A stretch of DNA of 64,000 bases from Opisthorchis felineus (Eukaryota > Platyhelminthes > Trematoda > Opisthorchiida > Opisthorchiidae), in assembly GCA_004794785.1 (NCBI GenBank), contig SJOL01004449.1, positions 171,647 through 235,646 of the forward strand. Direction: 5' to 3'. This document shows, in pieces, positions 1-12,047 of this stretch. Below the pieces are notes generated by a model that was not told where the DNA came from, searched no databases, and was given only the letters and a program-made list of their open reading frames with translations. The position numbers were made by a program, and so were the translations under genes. The first letter of the stretch is position 1. Every line of letters starts with the position of its first letter.

Positions 1-984
1 TGCGAGTCTTGACTGTGCTAGCGCTTACCACGCCTTGAAGCGCATTCAGCATTGTTTGTCCTTTCTTCGGCTGTTGATCTTTACACGCGTGTTTCCATAG
101 CAAAATTCTTACATACGTTGGGATTCATCTTGTCTGACTGGAACTGTTGGTGGTCTGATTTCGAAAGAGACGTTTCTCTCTTTTACCTTATATTCTCCTG
201 TAACACTTTCACATTCATCGCTTGCATTTACTTTTTATGTCTGTGAACATGCTGTTCAAAAATAAACGATAAATCATATGGTAGGCTGAAGAGTGTACCC
301 CTGGACCACCCGTTTTACCAAGATCTTCTGCACTTTCGATTTTCGTTTTTGGGTTTCGTTCACCTTTCGGATACTGACTTTAGATAAATCTAAATAATCC
401 TTGCGGATGTTTCCTGCATATCCTAATAAATCTCACCACAGGACGTCAATTCACAGTACCGGGGGACTTCTTTTAGGAATTGTTAGTGGACTTCAGATTT
501 TGTGTTTGAAAACTATTGAATGTGATTTTGAGGAACAAAAACAGTGAGTTCGCCAGTTGTATCCTGACCATCAAGTGGTTCTGGCCAGAACGCATTTTCT
601 GCGCTTTCAACATGCAACCTAGCGGCCACTAAGTGCTAATAAATCGCTAACCTAATTGAATCAAATGGCCACCAGCCACTGATAAAGAAGAACAGTTAAA
701 GACAGCTTCATATTCTGGGACACGCAGATTGATTTCCATCGCTTTGTAGTAAGAGCACGCGTGACAATCTTTCTTTTATGCTCTTGGAAGTCAGCAAGTA
801 GTACGCCAATCCGCCAGCCTCGGAAAACTATTAGGGTCAACAATATGAATCCGAGCTAGCTCAGCTACTTTTCGCGGTAAACCAAAATCCCATCGGCAAA
901 TAGCAGCTGAGTGAATCACGACAAACTGTAGAATAAACTATACTGTCGCGGCAGACGACACAGTTTTTTCTGGATTTGACGCCA
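1..984. other. No supported gene
   Basis: Only short open frames with no family resemblance and no paired splice sites were seen here. It is best treated as intron or intergenic sequence. Confidence 0.5.
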
Positions 985-1580
985 TCGTAATGCAGACGAT
1001 ATCAACCTAAATAACTCCGCCCCATGATTTTGTATGCACCTCACACATGCGAGGTGTACAGTGCTGCTGTAAGACTGGGTAGGATCAAACACTAACCTCA
1101 CGCCTGCGGATGAGCCAGTTGAGGTAGTAGACAAATTTTTCAACCTGAATAGCTTTATCTATCCTGATGGTCTGGACAAAAGTGATATTCCTATGTGGGT
1201 TGGGAAGGACGGAGTAGCTCGTATGCATGGCATGCGCATGTATGGCTCACCCACCATAGTTGAATTGATCAGACTCCACGATTTGCGCTGGCTTGATCGC
1301 GTGCCCCATACAAAAATCGACCAACTTCCTCGAAAAGCCCCAACCGCAAAACCGCATGCAGGGTGGAAACCAGCCAATGGAGTTCAAGCTATGATCGAAC
1401 AGCGAAGTATGAAAGCCATTACCAGCAAACTTAGCTGCGCTGATCGCTGGCGCCCCCTGGATGAAGACACTGAAACGGGACATGTTATTGGTCAATGACT
1501 TTGAGAGACATGCCCCAGTCAGGCTCAGTGATGCGCATTCATCCGAGCTATTGCCTTTAGTGCATAGATTCCTCTCTCGC
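985..1580 (+). mobile_element. Non-LTR retrotransposon remnant: end of reverse transcriptase
   Basis: This is a decayed C-terminal part of a LINE-type reverse transcriptase. A degenerate catalytic box NADDI (normally YADD) lies at 989-1003. In the same frame follow CTVLL-stop-DWVGSN (normally a KCKVLLQDW-like block, 1055-1090), EPVEVVDKF (1112-1138) and FIYPDGL. Next come a shortened thumb region, LRWLDRVPHTKIDQLPRKA, HAGWK, and QRSMKAITSKLS at about 1400-1435. After a frame change TLRDMPQ matches the usual WLETLxDMAQ tail. In intact relatives the segments before and after residue block GKDGVAR are well separated, so an internal deletion lies near 1,205. Apart from two stops the main frame is open from 989 to the TGA at 1496, unusually long for a fossil. 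The block at 1401-1430 is nearly identical to 26446-26475, so both copies belong to one subfamily. Identification rests on remembered family sequence. Confidence 0.8.
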
Positions 1581-4178
1581 CTCCTCAAAGTAAAGTTCTT
1601 TGTTTCCCCTGGTTTGGCGTATTAATTATACCAACTGCTGCCTCTGCCGTGTAGCTTACCAACCCAAGCCTATTGCGTATATCAAGGTGCACATTGGGCA
1701 ACTGCTATTAGGGTTTTATATGCTATCCCCTGCGCGAAACTTAAAAATACAGGTGATAATGCACTCATTCACTCAAATCACTTATGGGACTTGTCAGTCA
1801 TTCACGTGGAAAAATGGACGTTTGTCAACAAAATGACTCACCAAGTGTACGAAGTCACAGGCAATGTGGCAATTGCCTGACAATCGAATGATACAAGTGG
1901 TGCAGTCTCCATAACCGTCTGATTTTGAGGCCTTCGCAGGAATACCACGCTATCTGTTAGGAAATAAATAAGTGGTAGATGAAAGCTATTTAAAAGCTAC
2001 CATTCAGATTTTCGAAATGTTTACACTTGACTTTCGCCCTGACAAAAAGGAATGACAGGTCAATTGACATATTTTCATATACTTGAGCGCTCCCTGCCAT
2101 TTGGCCCGTAAAGATCACACAGCACTTAGTGGCCATTATTTTATTCCTTTACTTAAAGCAGGCTTTCCTCAGGTTTCGCGGCACTGAGGAAAATTGTGAC
2201 AATCGCTCTTCGTTGCGAATGCTTAATATATTTTGTGCAAGCAAACGCTCCGTTCTAGCCCATGTGCACAGATTCCAATTGACATCTATGTTACGCAAAA
2301 TATTAGCCCCAGTTTAGAGGACTATTGTGATTACAGCATGCATTATTATTGCTCCTAATGATTGATTGTCTGCACGTTGGTTATTTTAGTTTGCCAAAAA
2401 GAGGAAAGCGATAAATGCTTCTGAAAATCCACCGACGGACATCGAATGCAGATATTCATCTGGGAGCTCCGCATTCACCATTCAGTGGAAATACGCACTG
2501 AGGCTCTCTAACCCCATGTTATCTCGAGTCCAGGAGAGCGTGTACACTGTGCTGCACCTTATGATCCTGTTCTGTAACTACTTGCTCCACTATTGCTTTC
2601 AAAGCAGACAACTCATTCTGTCACACCACTTAACACCAACTGTCTCGGCATTCATTCAAACTGCAGTTTACCCAACTCGTTTTGCGGTGCAAGTACACAT
2701 CACTGCATAAATTGAGGTGTACGCGGCTTGTGATAAATAACTGACAAGGTCAGATAGGTTCACCTGGTTTTGAAGACAGTTTAATATATGAGACAATTTT
2801 TAACTTAACGGACAGGTACTTGTTTTGGAAAAGAATCAAAAGAAAATGGCGAGAGGAATAATCTTATACATCATTCATTGAATCACAGGTTAGCTCAAAT
2901 AGGCAAGCCTAATCTGATCCCTTTTGCTTCGGTAGAGATATTCCATTGTTTCTATATTTTAGGCTTTCTATTGTTAGGGCAATCTGAGGGACCCTTCAAG
3001 GCAAACGTCCTTCAGATGAATGGATGCCCGAATAAAAATAGTTAATCCGATCCGACACACCTACTCATCAACAGTCATTGGAACCAACGGAAGCCAGCGC
3101 GTAATTCGGACAATTCACATGCTACAGGCAGTGCCTTAACATCTGGTAAGTTTGGTTTTTGTAGAGAAGACTAGTTTACTGATAATATATCGGGTCCGGA
3201 TATGAGCATAAACAGTTGTTACTTTTCCTAAGTTAGACTGAGACACCCTGACAATTTCTGCAGATGTTCCGCTGGATTTTGGGAGTTTCCACTCAACAGA
3301 GCAGAGAAACCTGTAACTGTTATCAAAGCTATTATTTACTTCCATTTTTTAATGAGTGTTTTCAATGCAGTTTCTCCTACTCAAGCTTTCTTTTTTTTCA
3401 AACTGAGATGTCAGCGACCGGCCAAACGATGTCCCCGATTGTCAGAATAACCGTACTGGGTCGCATCTTGTTGTTTCTACATGCTGATAATAAGGCATTT
3501 CCCAAAATTGTTTCCAGTTATGAAACTTCCTCTTTCACGCTGTTAACACTAGTAAAAACTCATAGTTTCAGCCGGATGTGCAAAAACGCTTCCCACTTTC
3601 CTACTAAATAATGCAATTCTCTGAACTAATCGTTAGAGAGTTTTATTACCATCATGTTTTGATAATCCTTGGTCATCCACCACAATCGAAAAAACCCTAA
3701 AATGTTGCACTGTCAAATCACAAATATGTGGTATATTTGTTAGACATTCATTTCGAAATTCACAAATTTTCTATTTGAAAACCTAGCTAGGTTACTCAGT
3801 TGTGAAAGACGAGTGTCACTTATCATTGCATAGTGGAGGTTCCTGCGCTTCACGTGGGTAGCAATTGTTTTCTTATTTGATTAATTTAAAAGTAATCCAA
3901 TTCGTGTTTTGTCGCTGAGTGCCACACAGCACCGTGCTGACAAAAATGCGTGCCTTCAGCAGACTAGCACACAATAATTGATGGTTTGCGCTAGAATAAC
4001 TGGATAGTTTCTGTCAACAAACCTACATAGATCCCGCATATGACATTATACGTTCACTGCAACTGATATACTAAGTTTTGGTACCTACCACATGAGTTTT
4101 GAAGACAATACGGCCAACAGCGTATTTTATTTAGGAGAATGGGAAGAAAAACCTGGACGGATGACTTGCTTTACACAC
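1581..4178. other. No firmly supported gene; one weak exon-like stretch
   Basis: Mostly AT-rich sequence with short frames. On the minus strand a pyrimidine-rich acceptor-like run ending near 3,291 precedes an open frame (WKLPKSSGTSAEIVRVSQ) to about 3,174, where a GTAAAC donor-like site follows. It shows no domain, and its phase does not clearly fit the Ig exon upstream at 4,179, so it is not called as a gene. Confidence 0.4.
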
Positions 4179-4538
4179 CTTGTTCCATGATCACCATAGA
4201 TTTCACAGCAGATCCAAGGGCGTTAGTGACATAGCATGAATAGACATCAGCGTCGTCAGATGAGAAATTATTGACGTGGACCTGACTTGAACGAGGAACT
4301 GGTCCCTTCAGCTGGACCAACTTAGAATTCTGGGCTGGAGATGAGATCTCCGATAGGAGTGTTGGTATATTTTTGATTTTCTGACTTCTCATAGCCGATT
4401 GAATAACTTCATCTGGTGGTCCACGAAACCAAGTGACGTTAGCCCGTGGATTTGCCGTCCAACGACAATATAGTGTGATATTGTCTCCCGTTCTTGCGAT
4501 GGTCCTTTGTTGTGTGTGTTCCAGAATAGCTGGAGGTT
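4179..4538 (-). CDS. Internal exon encoding one Ig-like (I-set type) domain, nephrin/Kirre-like
   Basis: This 360-nt exon encodes about 120 residues of an extracellular immunoglobulin-fold domain, as in cell-adhesion receptors. The acceptor is a pyrimidine tract ending tttgtag at 4,539; the donor is AAG|GTGTGT after 4,179. Both edges are phase 1, the usual arrangement for Ig modules. The domain begins with the linker-like PPAILEHTQ, then RTGDNITLYC (B-strand Cys), ANPRANVTWFRG (C-strand Trp) and SSDDADVYSCYVTNALGS, the canonical D-x-A-x-Y-x-C of strands E-F-G. The spacing CxxxxNPxxxxTW and the longer C'-E region (PPDEVIQSA onward) resemble a membrane-distal Ig domain of the nephrin/Kirre (IRRE) group. 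Turtle, hemicentin or other IgSF proteins remain possible. The last residues, VKSMVIMEQ, form strand G and the linker. The Ig exon at 47,266 on the same strand shares the phase and could be from the same gene. The neighbouring coding exons are not firmly found. Confidence 0.82.
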
Positions 4539-4805
4539 CTACAAAGAGAAAGTGTACCTAGATCGCTTGACGAACTTCCCGAAAATGCTGAGAATCAATT
4601 ATAAGCAGGTAAAGTAAGTTGCTGCCTTGGTTTCTTTTTAAACGCACACAGATGCGACGGCATATTTCTAAAGCATTTTCGACTCCAAAAAACTTTCTTT
4701 CGAGGGAGACAACCGTAAATAGTACGCGCTATGAACCTCCGGTTATTCTTTTTTAGGAAACACAGTGCAAACAATAAAAAAACTATGAAACTTATAAATT
4801 CATAC

Positions 4806-5113
4806 GTTTTGTTGTTTCTCTAGGGTGGAATATCTGCTTGAACGATAGAATTTTAGGTGGGTTACCTTCGGCTTGCTCCCGAAGAGCTTGTTCAAAGTTC
4901 GCAAAACTGTGGTCGAAAGTCATCCATATAAAATTTCCAACGGATATCTGAACTTTCTTGTGTTTATAAGGGGTTCTGGTTTTCATATCAAATAAACGCA
5001 GGAGGTACGGATCCCAATAATAAGACATAAGCCGTGAAAAAACTCCGGCTTCAAAAAACAAGTGACAATTAACATATTGGTACACACGTTCGCGCACCTC
5101 GCCAACAGCGGAT
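4806..5113 (-). CDS. Possible exon, no recognised domain
   Basis: The frame is open for about 103 codons. A possible acceptor (ctattgaag) ends at 5,114 and a possible donor (AAC|GTATGA) follows 4,806. With these edges the exon runs from phase 2 to phase 1, which would splice in frame into the Ig exon at 4,538. The encoded sequence (for example FEQALREQAEGNPPK, YYWDPYLLRLFDM) shows no Ig features and matches no family I know. An open frame of this length can occur by chance in a window of this size, and the acceptor pyrimidine tract is poor. Confidence 0.2.
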
Positions 5114-5150
5114 CTTCAATAGAATTGTAATGTAGTTGTATGGCTTACAG

Positions 5151-5257
5151 TTTACAAAAGCGGTCACATGCAGAGTCCGTATGGTATTCCATCAGTAAGA
5201 AACCCTTATTTGGATAGATTGGCTTCAAGCGATCCTCAAGTTAATGGCTATCGATTT
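5151..5257 (+). CDS. Possible internal exon, unknown protein
   Basis: A 107-nt segment lies between an acceptor (ggcttacag, ending 5,150) and a strong donor (TTT|GTAAGTTG at 5,258). It is open in one frame, phase 1 to phase 0, and encodes 35 residues including GHMQSPYGIPSVRNPYLDR and ASSDPQVNGYRF. The composition, polar and rich in Pro, Ser, Asn and Arg, looks like a real exposed protein segment rather than translated AT-rich noise. No domain is recognised. It lies on the strand opposite the Ig exon only 600 bases away, so one gene would have to sit inside an intron of the other, which lowers confidence. Confidence 0.3.
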
Positions 5258-8200
5258 GTAAGTTGTGCTTTTCGTTATTATCATTGACAAAACGTGGATT
5301 TTGCTACTTTATATAGAGACTTTAGTTAAAGTTCATCAGCTTTGGCCGTACCTATAGCTTCACGTTAAATTTTCGATGTTTGTCTGAATAAAGTATCATT
5401 TACAAACACACACACTATATATAATTCTCCTTATATATTTAAGATCATATAATGTATGGAAAATATTTTAAAAGGCCAAGAAATTAGGTTGCTCTATTTT
5501 GGGAAGTGTTTCTCACAGACAAATTTGCAAAAATTGTTCATACACACATGAATATGATCTACTGGCTCCTCACAGGGTGTCGAATAACATAAACTAAATG
5601 GGAAAACTGTGCAACGACACAAGTCTAGATGGGCAGAATAATACAATAGATATAAGGAAGGATCGGTTACACAGGTCTCTCACATGGCCGCTTCCATTCT
5701 AAGCGGTCAAACGATGCATGAGCAGACGAAATTTTCAGACTCTTCAAGAATATTTTTTGATTATTTCGCTGTGTAAAGCTGAAAACGAGTAAGCCAACAA
5801 GAATTCGTTTGTTTACCTACGTCCGGTGTCAACAGTTATAAGTGTCTTACCGTTCACAAAGCGGTTTACACACATATGCATTCTTTTTTGGACCATAGAC
5901 GCTCTAAATCCTGCCGATAACCTACTTGTGCTTTACAGGGTATAGGAGTATATTACGGGGGTCTTTTAAACCGTGGCTTGTTCACCCTTCTGGTCCTGGT
6001 ATTTTTGTCATGCATTTTAGATGCAAACCGTCGGCAGCAGCAGGAAAATATTACTAACTTATCAAGCTATCTATAAAGTTCCTCAAACGTCTCTCACACA
6101 TTCCACCCTCTATTAGGCTTGGCTCTCATCTATTATTTTGCCTTTGTCATTCTAAAACTGTTTTTATAAGCTCCTGGCCAGATAGACGGCGTACACTCCA
6201 AAACATATACGCATGCAATTTTTCAGTGGAAAAGCTTTTTTTCCATCGCCCTACTCACTTGTTTCCAAAAAAACATCAGCGAATGTTGACGCACTGAAGC
6301 TGAAGTAAAAATCCCTATCGCGTATGAAAATGAATCGGAGGAAGTTCTGTACCTTGTCTACCTTCAAAGATAGCTGGTGATGAAACATAAACTTTTGACG
6401 CAATTTTTTATGGGGAGATGTGCTGTTATAAATAATAATGATCAATGCTAGGCTAGTAAACCTTCAAAAATTGGAATTTGTGCAAGGTCTGCCGCAGCTG
6501 AATGAAAAGGTGTATAGAAAAAATGGAATAAAGGAAAGATAGTATTACTCGTTCATTTACTAACGACAACTTTTAAAGATACTCCGGTTGGTTGATCATT
6601 TCAGACAATGGTATGTGATTGAACTCAGTGGCCACTTGATCCCCTTGCTATAAACTTGTGCACATACTACACAAACGCGCCTGACTACTATACATTTTTA
6701 TGTTCATTCGTTGTGTTTCGGGCTAGATTTAACTGCGAAAACCAAGCTCCATTTGTTGCTCTATTTTTTCAGTGGAATAAGTGTAATTTGCAAACTCAGC
6801 AGAAATAAATAAATAATTTATATTCTGGAACTCTTTTTGTTGGTTAGTTTTGTGAATCCCCTCATAACAACATCATTGGAAAATTATGCTTGATACCCAG
6901 TCATTTCACACCGAATAAATATCGATCCAGCTTGATAATTGGACACGGTCACTCCGCTGTGCAACCCGAAATTCGGGTCACAAGTGGGACTGAATATAAC
7001 GAGCAAACAATGTCTTTGTGAGAACCAAATAGACCGTCTTCTAGAGTGCGCCATATTGGGGTTTAAATTTCAAAGAATTTTACATGTTTGCGCCAGTTGA
7101 ACTCGTGGCCATTCTGAAATGCAAAATGAGCTGAGCTGGTTGAAAGTGATGAATTGCTAGAGTTTTCCCAAATTATATGCAGGATCAGCCAAGGTAGCTG
7201 CAGCACACAATTTGGTAGAGTCAGCATAACACCTTTTTTGAATCGACACTTTTGGGCCGTTACTTGTTCTCCTGCATGTTAAACCGAAACCTCAGAATAG
7301 CGAAAAGCCAAGTGTATATCTTCCATCAATTAAGGCTGGAGTGTGGCTGCACCTTGATTTAGAAATAAAATGTGTGTGAATTCGCAGGCCAATCCAAACA
7401 AACGTTGGATTTATGCAAATTTAGCTGCTGCATGTATTTGGCCAAACAATATTATCGATCTCTAGTAATGTAAGAATGGCTCATGAGCTCTCTTAATTGG
7501 CCATGTCTGGGCCATATATGTCTCTTCTTAGAAGAAATTAACTTCTGTTTCTCACGGACGTGGCTGCCGGATGCTTATCTATACAAACGCTACGAACACT
7601 GACTAAGCAGCTTACCAATCAGATGGAGGAAAATGTTCTATTTTTACGAGGACATCAGATACAATGGCCCATGCTGGTGCATCTCACACTTCATTGGAAT
7701 ATATATTTCGTAGCATCACGCCTATTTCTGGTGTTTTCTGAAGTTGGGTGTACCCTTTGGTGCCTCTCGCGCAAAGAATAAGATCATTGAAATATTTCAA
7801 GAGCCACTTAGTGTATTTTCTCAGTAGGCAGTAACTTCAAAACTCAGAATTTTCGGTTTTTTGGATGTCTGGTCACCAGTCCCATTTTCTACCAAAAACA
7901 TTCAGCAAGCGAAATGATGCAACACGTTTTATAGGGATACTTAACGTTACTAACGTCACTTCTAGAGAACTGCTAGTTAACTTTTGATGTAGAAGCTGTT
8001 GTCACGTGTTGCGTTTAAGTGTACGCGCAACAGCCTGGTGGTTTATCAGTCTGTCCGCTTCAAGTTCACTCAGCTGAATATACAGTTTATAACATTTATC
8101 AACTAGGGAGTTGCAGAAAATCAGTCTAAAGTTTCACTTTGAGCTTTATTCAGGATATGGACGCACTTTTCTTTCTGTGGCACTATCGATGAATTAGATA

Positions 8201-9957
8201 GAATAGACGACCCACTACATGTTTCGTGCAGTCTGGAGCTCACCGGGATCCTTTGAATTTCCATCAGTCACACTTCACAAAGGATTACCAAAGTGATCAT
8301 ATGCAACGGTGAACATATCTCTCCATAGTAGGTTGGTTTTATTGGCATACCGGACTGAATCTCGTCTAAATTCTTTTTTGTGCTCAAATGGGTACTTTGC
8401 ATAAACGCGGAAATACTAACAAAATAACTTGCGTATTTTTGGAGTGCACCTGATTAACGTTGACTTAGGGTCATTGGTGAAGCAATATTGTTTTATTATC
8501 AACAGCGAACCAAAACGAACAAGCTGGGTGGTCTTTCTCTGGCCCTTCCAGCTAAGGTTGGCTCTATAAACACAGCACCCGATTAGGCAGTTTTAATTAC
8601 ACCTCATTTTCAGTATAAGATAACTGGGCCTATAACCTAGCGTTCCGGTAAGCTGGAATTAAACGATTCATGAATAGGGAGTAACCGAAATACTTGGGAC
8701 AGTATAAGCTTGTTCACTTTACTTGTGAACTTTGCTTCCGTCCAAAGTCATGACGTACTGATTTACGCAATACTGTTTTTGATATTTTCCGGTGTTACAA
8801 GAAAAAGCACATGCTCGTGGGGAAGGAAAGCCAAAATTGCCATAATCTTTCTGGCCATTTTACGGACATCTTGTCAAGGAAGAGTCGCAGGAGTTCAGCC
8901 ATAGTCAAAAGGCCTCTCGTTGTTGGACCACTGATGCCGTTGCTAACGGCTAATCAGACCACAGTTTCAACATCGTAAAAGCCCCGTTTTAATGCCAGAC
9001 CCCAACATTTTCCTTCGTCCATTAAGCATTACATTGTATCCAACAAAACTGTGGCCAGTGTCTGCTACTTGATAGCACTGGATATATATATGGACTGATG
9101 GCGATACATATATCCAAAAATAGCATTGCGTAAACCGACTTGCTTCCAATATCCGGCTTCGTGATCGTATTCGAACACGCAAATTATCGTCTGAAGTTTA
9201 AATGCTTGCTGCAAATCCATGTCCGGCTAGTCACGAAAAGAATACATCAGGTTGAAAACATCAACACGACTCGCTTCCAAGTAATCATCAGTCAAAGCAC
9301 GCAGCTTGAAAACCCATGCATGTAGCGCAGGGAAAACGCCAGATCCACGGTGATTGTGTCAGCATTCTGATAAATGTGAGCTGCCAGAATGGATTTAACT
9401 AAAAATTGGCAATCGTAATGCACACAACACATGGTTAGTTAAAATTATCAACACACTATATACACTTACACACACTCTCCCAATGATGACTCTGTTAAAA
9501 ATGGAGTTTAACAGAACAAAAAAAATTGTACAATAATTTTTGGAATGTTACTTTTTAGAATTACTCCAAGGTGATAAATGATCAGATGTCAGAACCATGC
9601 ATACTGTGTGCCGCGGACGTGGCAACTGAGTTAAACAAATGAAGTAGCTGAAAGCATTTCCGATGGCCGAATGTGATTCAAGAGCGATATTCTTTGCCGG
9701 GTAAATAAACGACCGTCAATGGACGGTCCGCCAAACCCAGCACCTGCTGAGCAAATAAAATAGTGATACTTTTGAGGGTTTGGTACTCGTTAAGGTCTAC
9801 TCACTTATTCTTCAGTACAATAGGCTATCAAGTAGTATGGTCATTTATGATGGGGTATTAGACTACTAAGAGTTGTTTGTCCATGATTATTATTAGTATT
9901 ACTGATGAAAGTGTCAACAGCAAAACCTCAAGGCCAGTAGAGAAGTATCTTTTTTAC
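5258..9957. other. No supported gene
   Basis: AT-rich sequence with scattered short frames and no recognised domain, repeat family or convincing splice pair. A minus-strand GTAAAC donor-like site near 5,816 follows a short open segment, but no acceptor matches it. The run aaataaataaataa near 6,810 is simple sequence. Confidence 0.45.
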
Positions 9958-10094
9958 CGCCGAGCAGTGATTCCCACTGAGCACGTTTGAAAATGAGGTG
10001 CAGCGTAATGAACATATTGTAGACAAAAATGTGTGGGAGGGAATGCAAAACAAAAGGCTGCACATATAAAATTTGCCCAGGTGAAAGCCATAGC
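9958..10094 (-). CDS. Possible exon with hydrophobic content
   Basis: A strong minus-strand acceptor (attcttcttaccag, ending at 10,095) opens a 137-nt segment that closes at a donor-like GCG|GTAAAA after 9,958. Two frames are open through it. One reads LWLSPGQILYVQPFVLHSLP and HIFVYNMFITLHLIFKRAQW (phase 2 to 1), a hydrophobic stretch followed by basic residues as at a membrane-segment boundary. The other reads YGFHLGKFYMCSLLFC and onward. The acceptor is good and the donor mediocre. No family is recognised, and the two open frames leave the true one undecided. Confidence 0.22.
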
Positions 10095-12047
10095 CTGGTA
10101 AGAAGAATGCCATTACCGAGATACCGTACCAGGTAGGTAGGCACAATATGCCGAAAATTGAGGCCATGATAAAACATGAGTTTCACTTTCCAACGGGTTT
10201 TGGAAGTTCAAGCTACTGATCATCAGGAGGAATAAACGGAATGGATTTATAAAAAACATCATGGTGCATTCTTGCTGAAAAATTGTTAAAGATTTTCATT
10301 AAAATCACATTGCACTTGGAGATGTGTTTCAATAGCCAGAAAGAAGACTTTGATGTTTTTTTATCAGCTCGATGAATACAGCGGTGAAGCAAGCTGCGAA
10401 ATGAGATTCATTATCAAATCTTAAGATTATGACGCCATATTTATGCAAATTCCAGAGACTAAAACCGTAGAATGTTATCACTGGGGCTTCAGTAAAAATG
10501 AGTTGAGCATGAGGAGTTGTGTTGGTTATTTTTGTTATCACACTAAGGACGACTTACGATTGCCAACCTCAGCGATAATAGAAGTGTTTGGTTACTGAGG
10601 CAGCATGGGAATTGCCCTCCCTCAACGAAGACAGCTCCTTCTGAGGTATTGGTTGTTTGGGAACATTTCTTCGAAACCCCATGTAAACCGGTCAACAATG
10701 ACAGTCACACTAACCTGCTAAGACGCTAGATAGGATTGATCACACAAGTCAACAAGTATGATACACCGGGCATGCCGGCTTCAGAAAATAATAACAGCTT
10801 CAACAAATCCCGAAGGACCCTGGCCTGTGATTCAAAGTCCATAAAGCTGTTTTATTTGGAAACCTTCTAAACTCCGTCGCAGATTTGTGCTCACTCCCCA
10901 CAACCCCTACCGATTTTCGAGCTTTTTGCTTAGTCGTTTGTCGTAGGCTTTTTGCGAAGCTTGCATCAATGAAAATATTCGTTCCCCAATTACACTTGTT
11001 ATTTTTGTACCGCATTTCCGCCATTCGCTGTTAGCATCGAGTCGAATACAAAGAGTCTACATTGCCAACCCTAAACACTTAGGCATGAATGCTTGGTTTG
11101 TCGATCTGTTCGTGCTCTTAGATACCGCTTGATTGGCGGCCAGGAGAAAATTGCCACGGGGGCAACATAATCTCCAAGTTTAAAACAATTCCTTCCCTAA
11201 GTGTGCAATCAAGGTTGAACACTATACCTTGTGAAAGGCACACAGACCTACTTGCCAACAGATCCAGCAAAATAGTGGCATAATGTTCGAATACATTGGT
11301 TAAGCAAAAATGTACAACCGGTAGTGAACGAGCAAAATGAATTAACTGTGGCATTATAATTTGGCAAAGCCAATTACGAATCCACGCATGGGTCCTGGAG
11401 AAGTGAAGTGGGCAATCACCATTTATAAATGGAACAAAAACAAGACAATTTTAGGATATATCGAACAAAAACAGACTGTTGAGGTGAGTGTAGAAATTTA
11501 GTATTTCAAAAAAAATCAGATTTCAGGGAAATTTTCGGCATTAAAATTTTGATTTGTATTTTAATGCTCCAGGAGAACTGTCCTTAATTTTAAGTTGACA
11601 CCGCACACCCAGTTGCATACCACATACAGTGCCACTGAAGCAAATAATCAGCCAAGAGGACAAGTGAATTTTCGCAAGAAACAATGACATGCCAAAAACA
11701 CATATTTTCAGTGTGACTGATGCATTTTTAGGATGCATTGGATGTATCCTTTAATTGGAGACTTTTCGTTTTCTTTGTTTTTTATCAAAAATTTTGGCGG
11801 TATTAGGCAAAGCAGCAAAAATGCGTGTTGAAAAAAGCCTATTTCACCAATGTCAACGATTTAACCGCCGGTACACGGTACACGTGCCAGCGTTCTAATA
11901 AAGAGGTTATAACTCCTCTTTCCGTCACGAAGAGACTGGAATTTACCATGGTGTGGCGGTATGCGCACCTCAGCGACTCACTGAGCTATACTGAGGGGTG
12001 TCCCCGCGACACCCACAGAGTCTCCCTTACCAAGTTGGTCAATGGCT
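10095..12047. other. No supported host gene; possible trace of an integrase
   Basis: Nothing here could be assigned with confidence. The minus strand near 10,640-10,720 reads VTVIVDRFTWGFEEMF, vaguely like the VDRFTRWPEA core of Ty3-type integrases; this is discussed as a finding. On the plus strand caattttag at 11,444-11,452 and GTGAGT at 11,482 enclose a 29-nt open segment of uncertain meaning. Confidence 0.35.
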
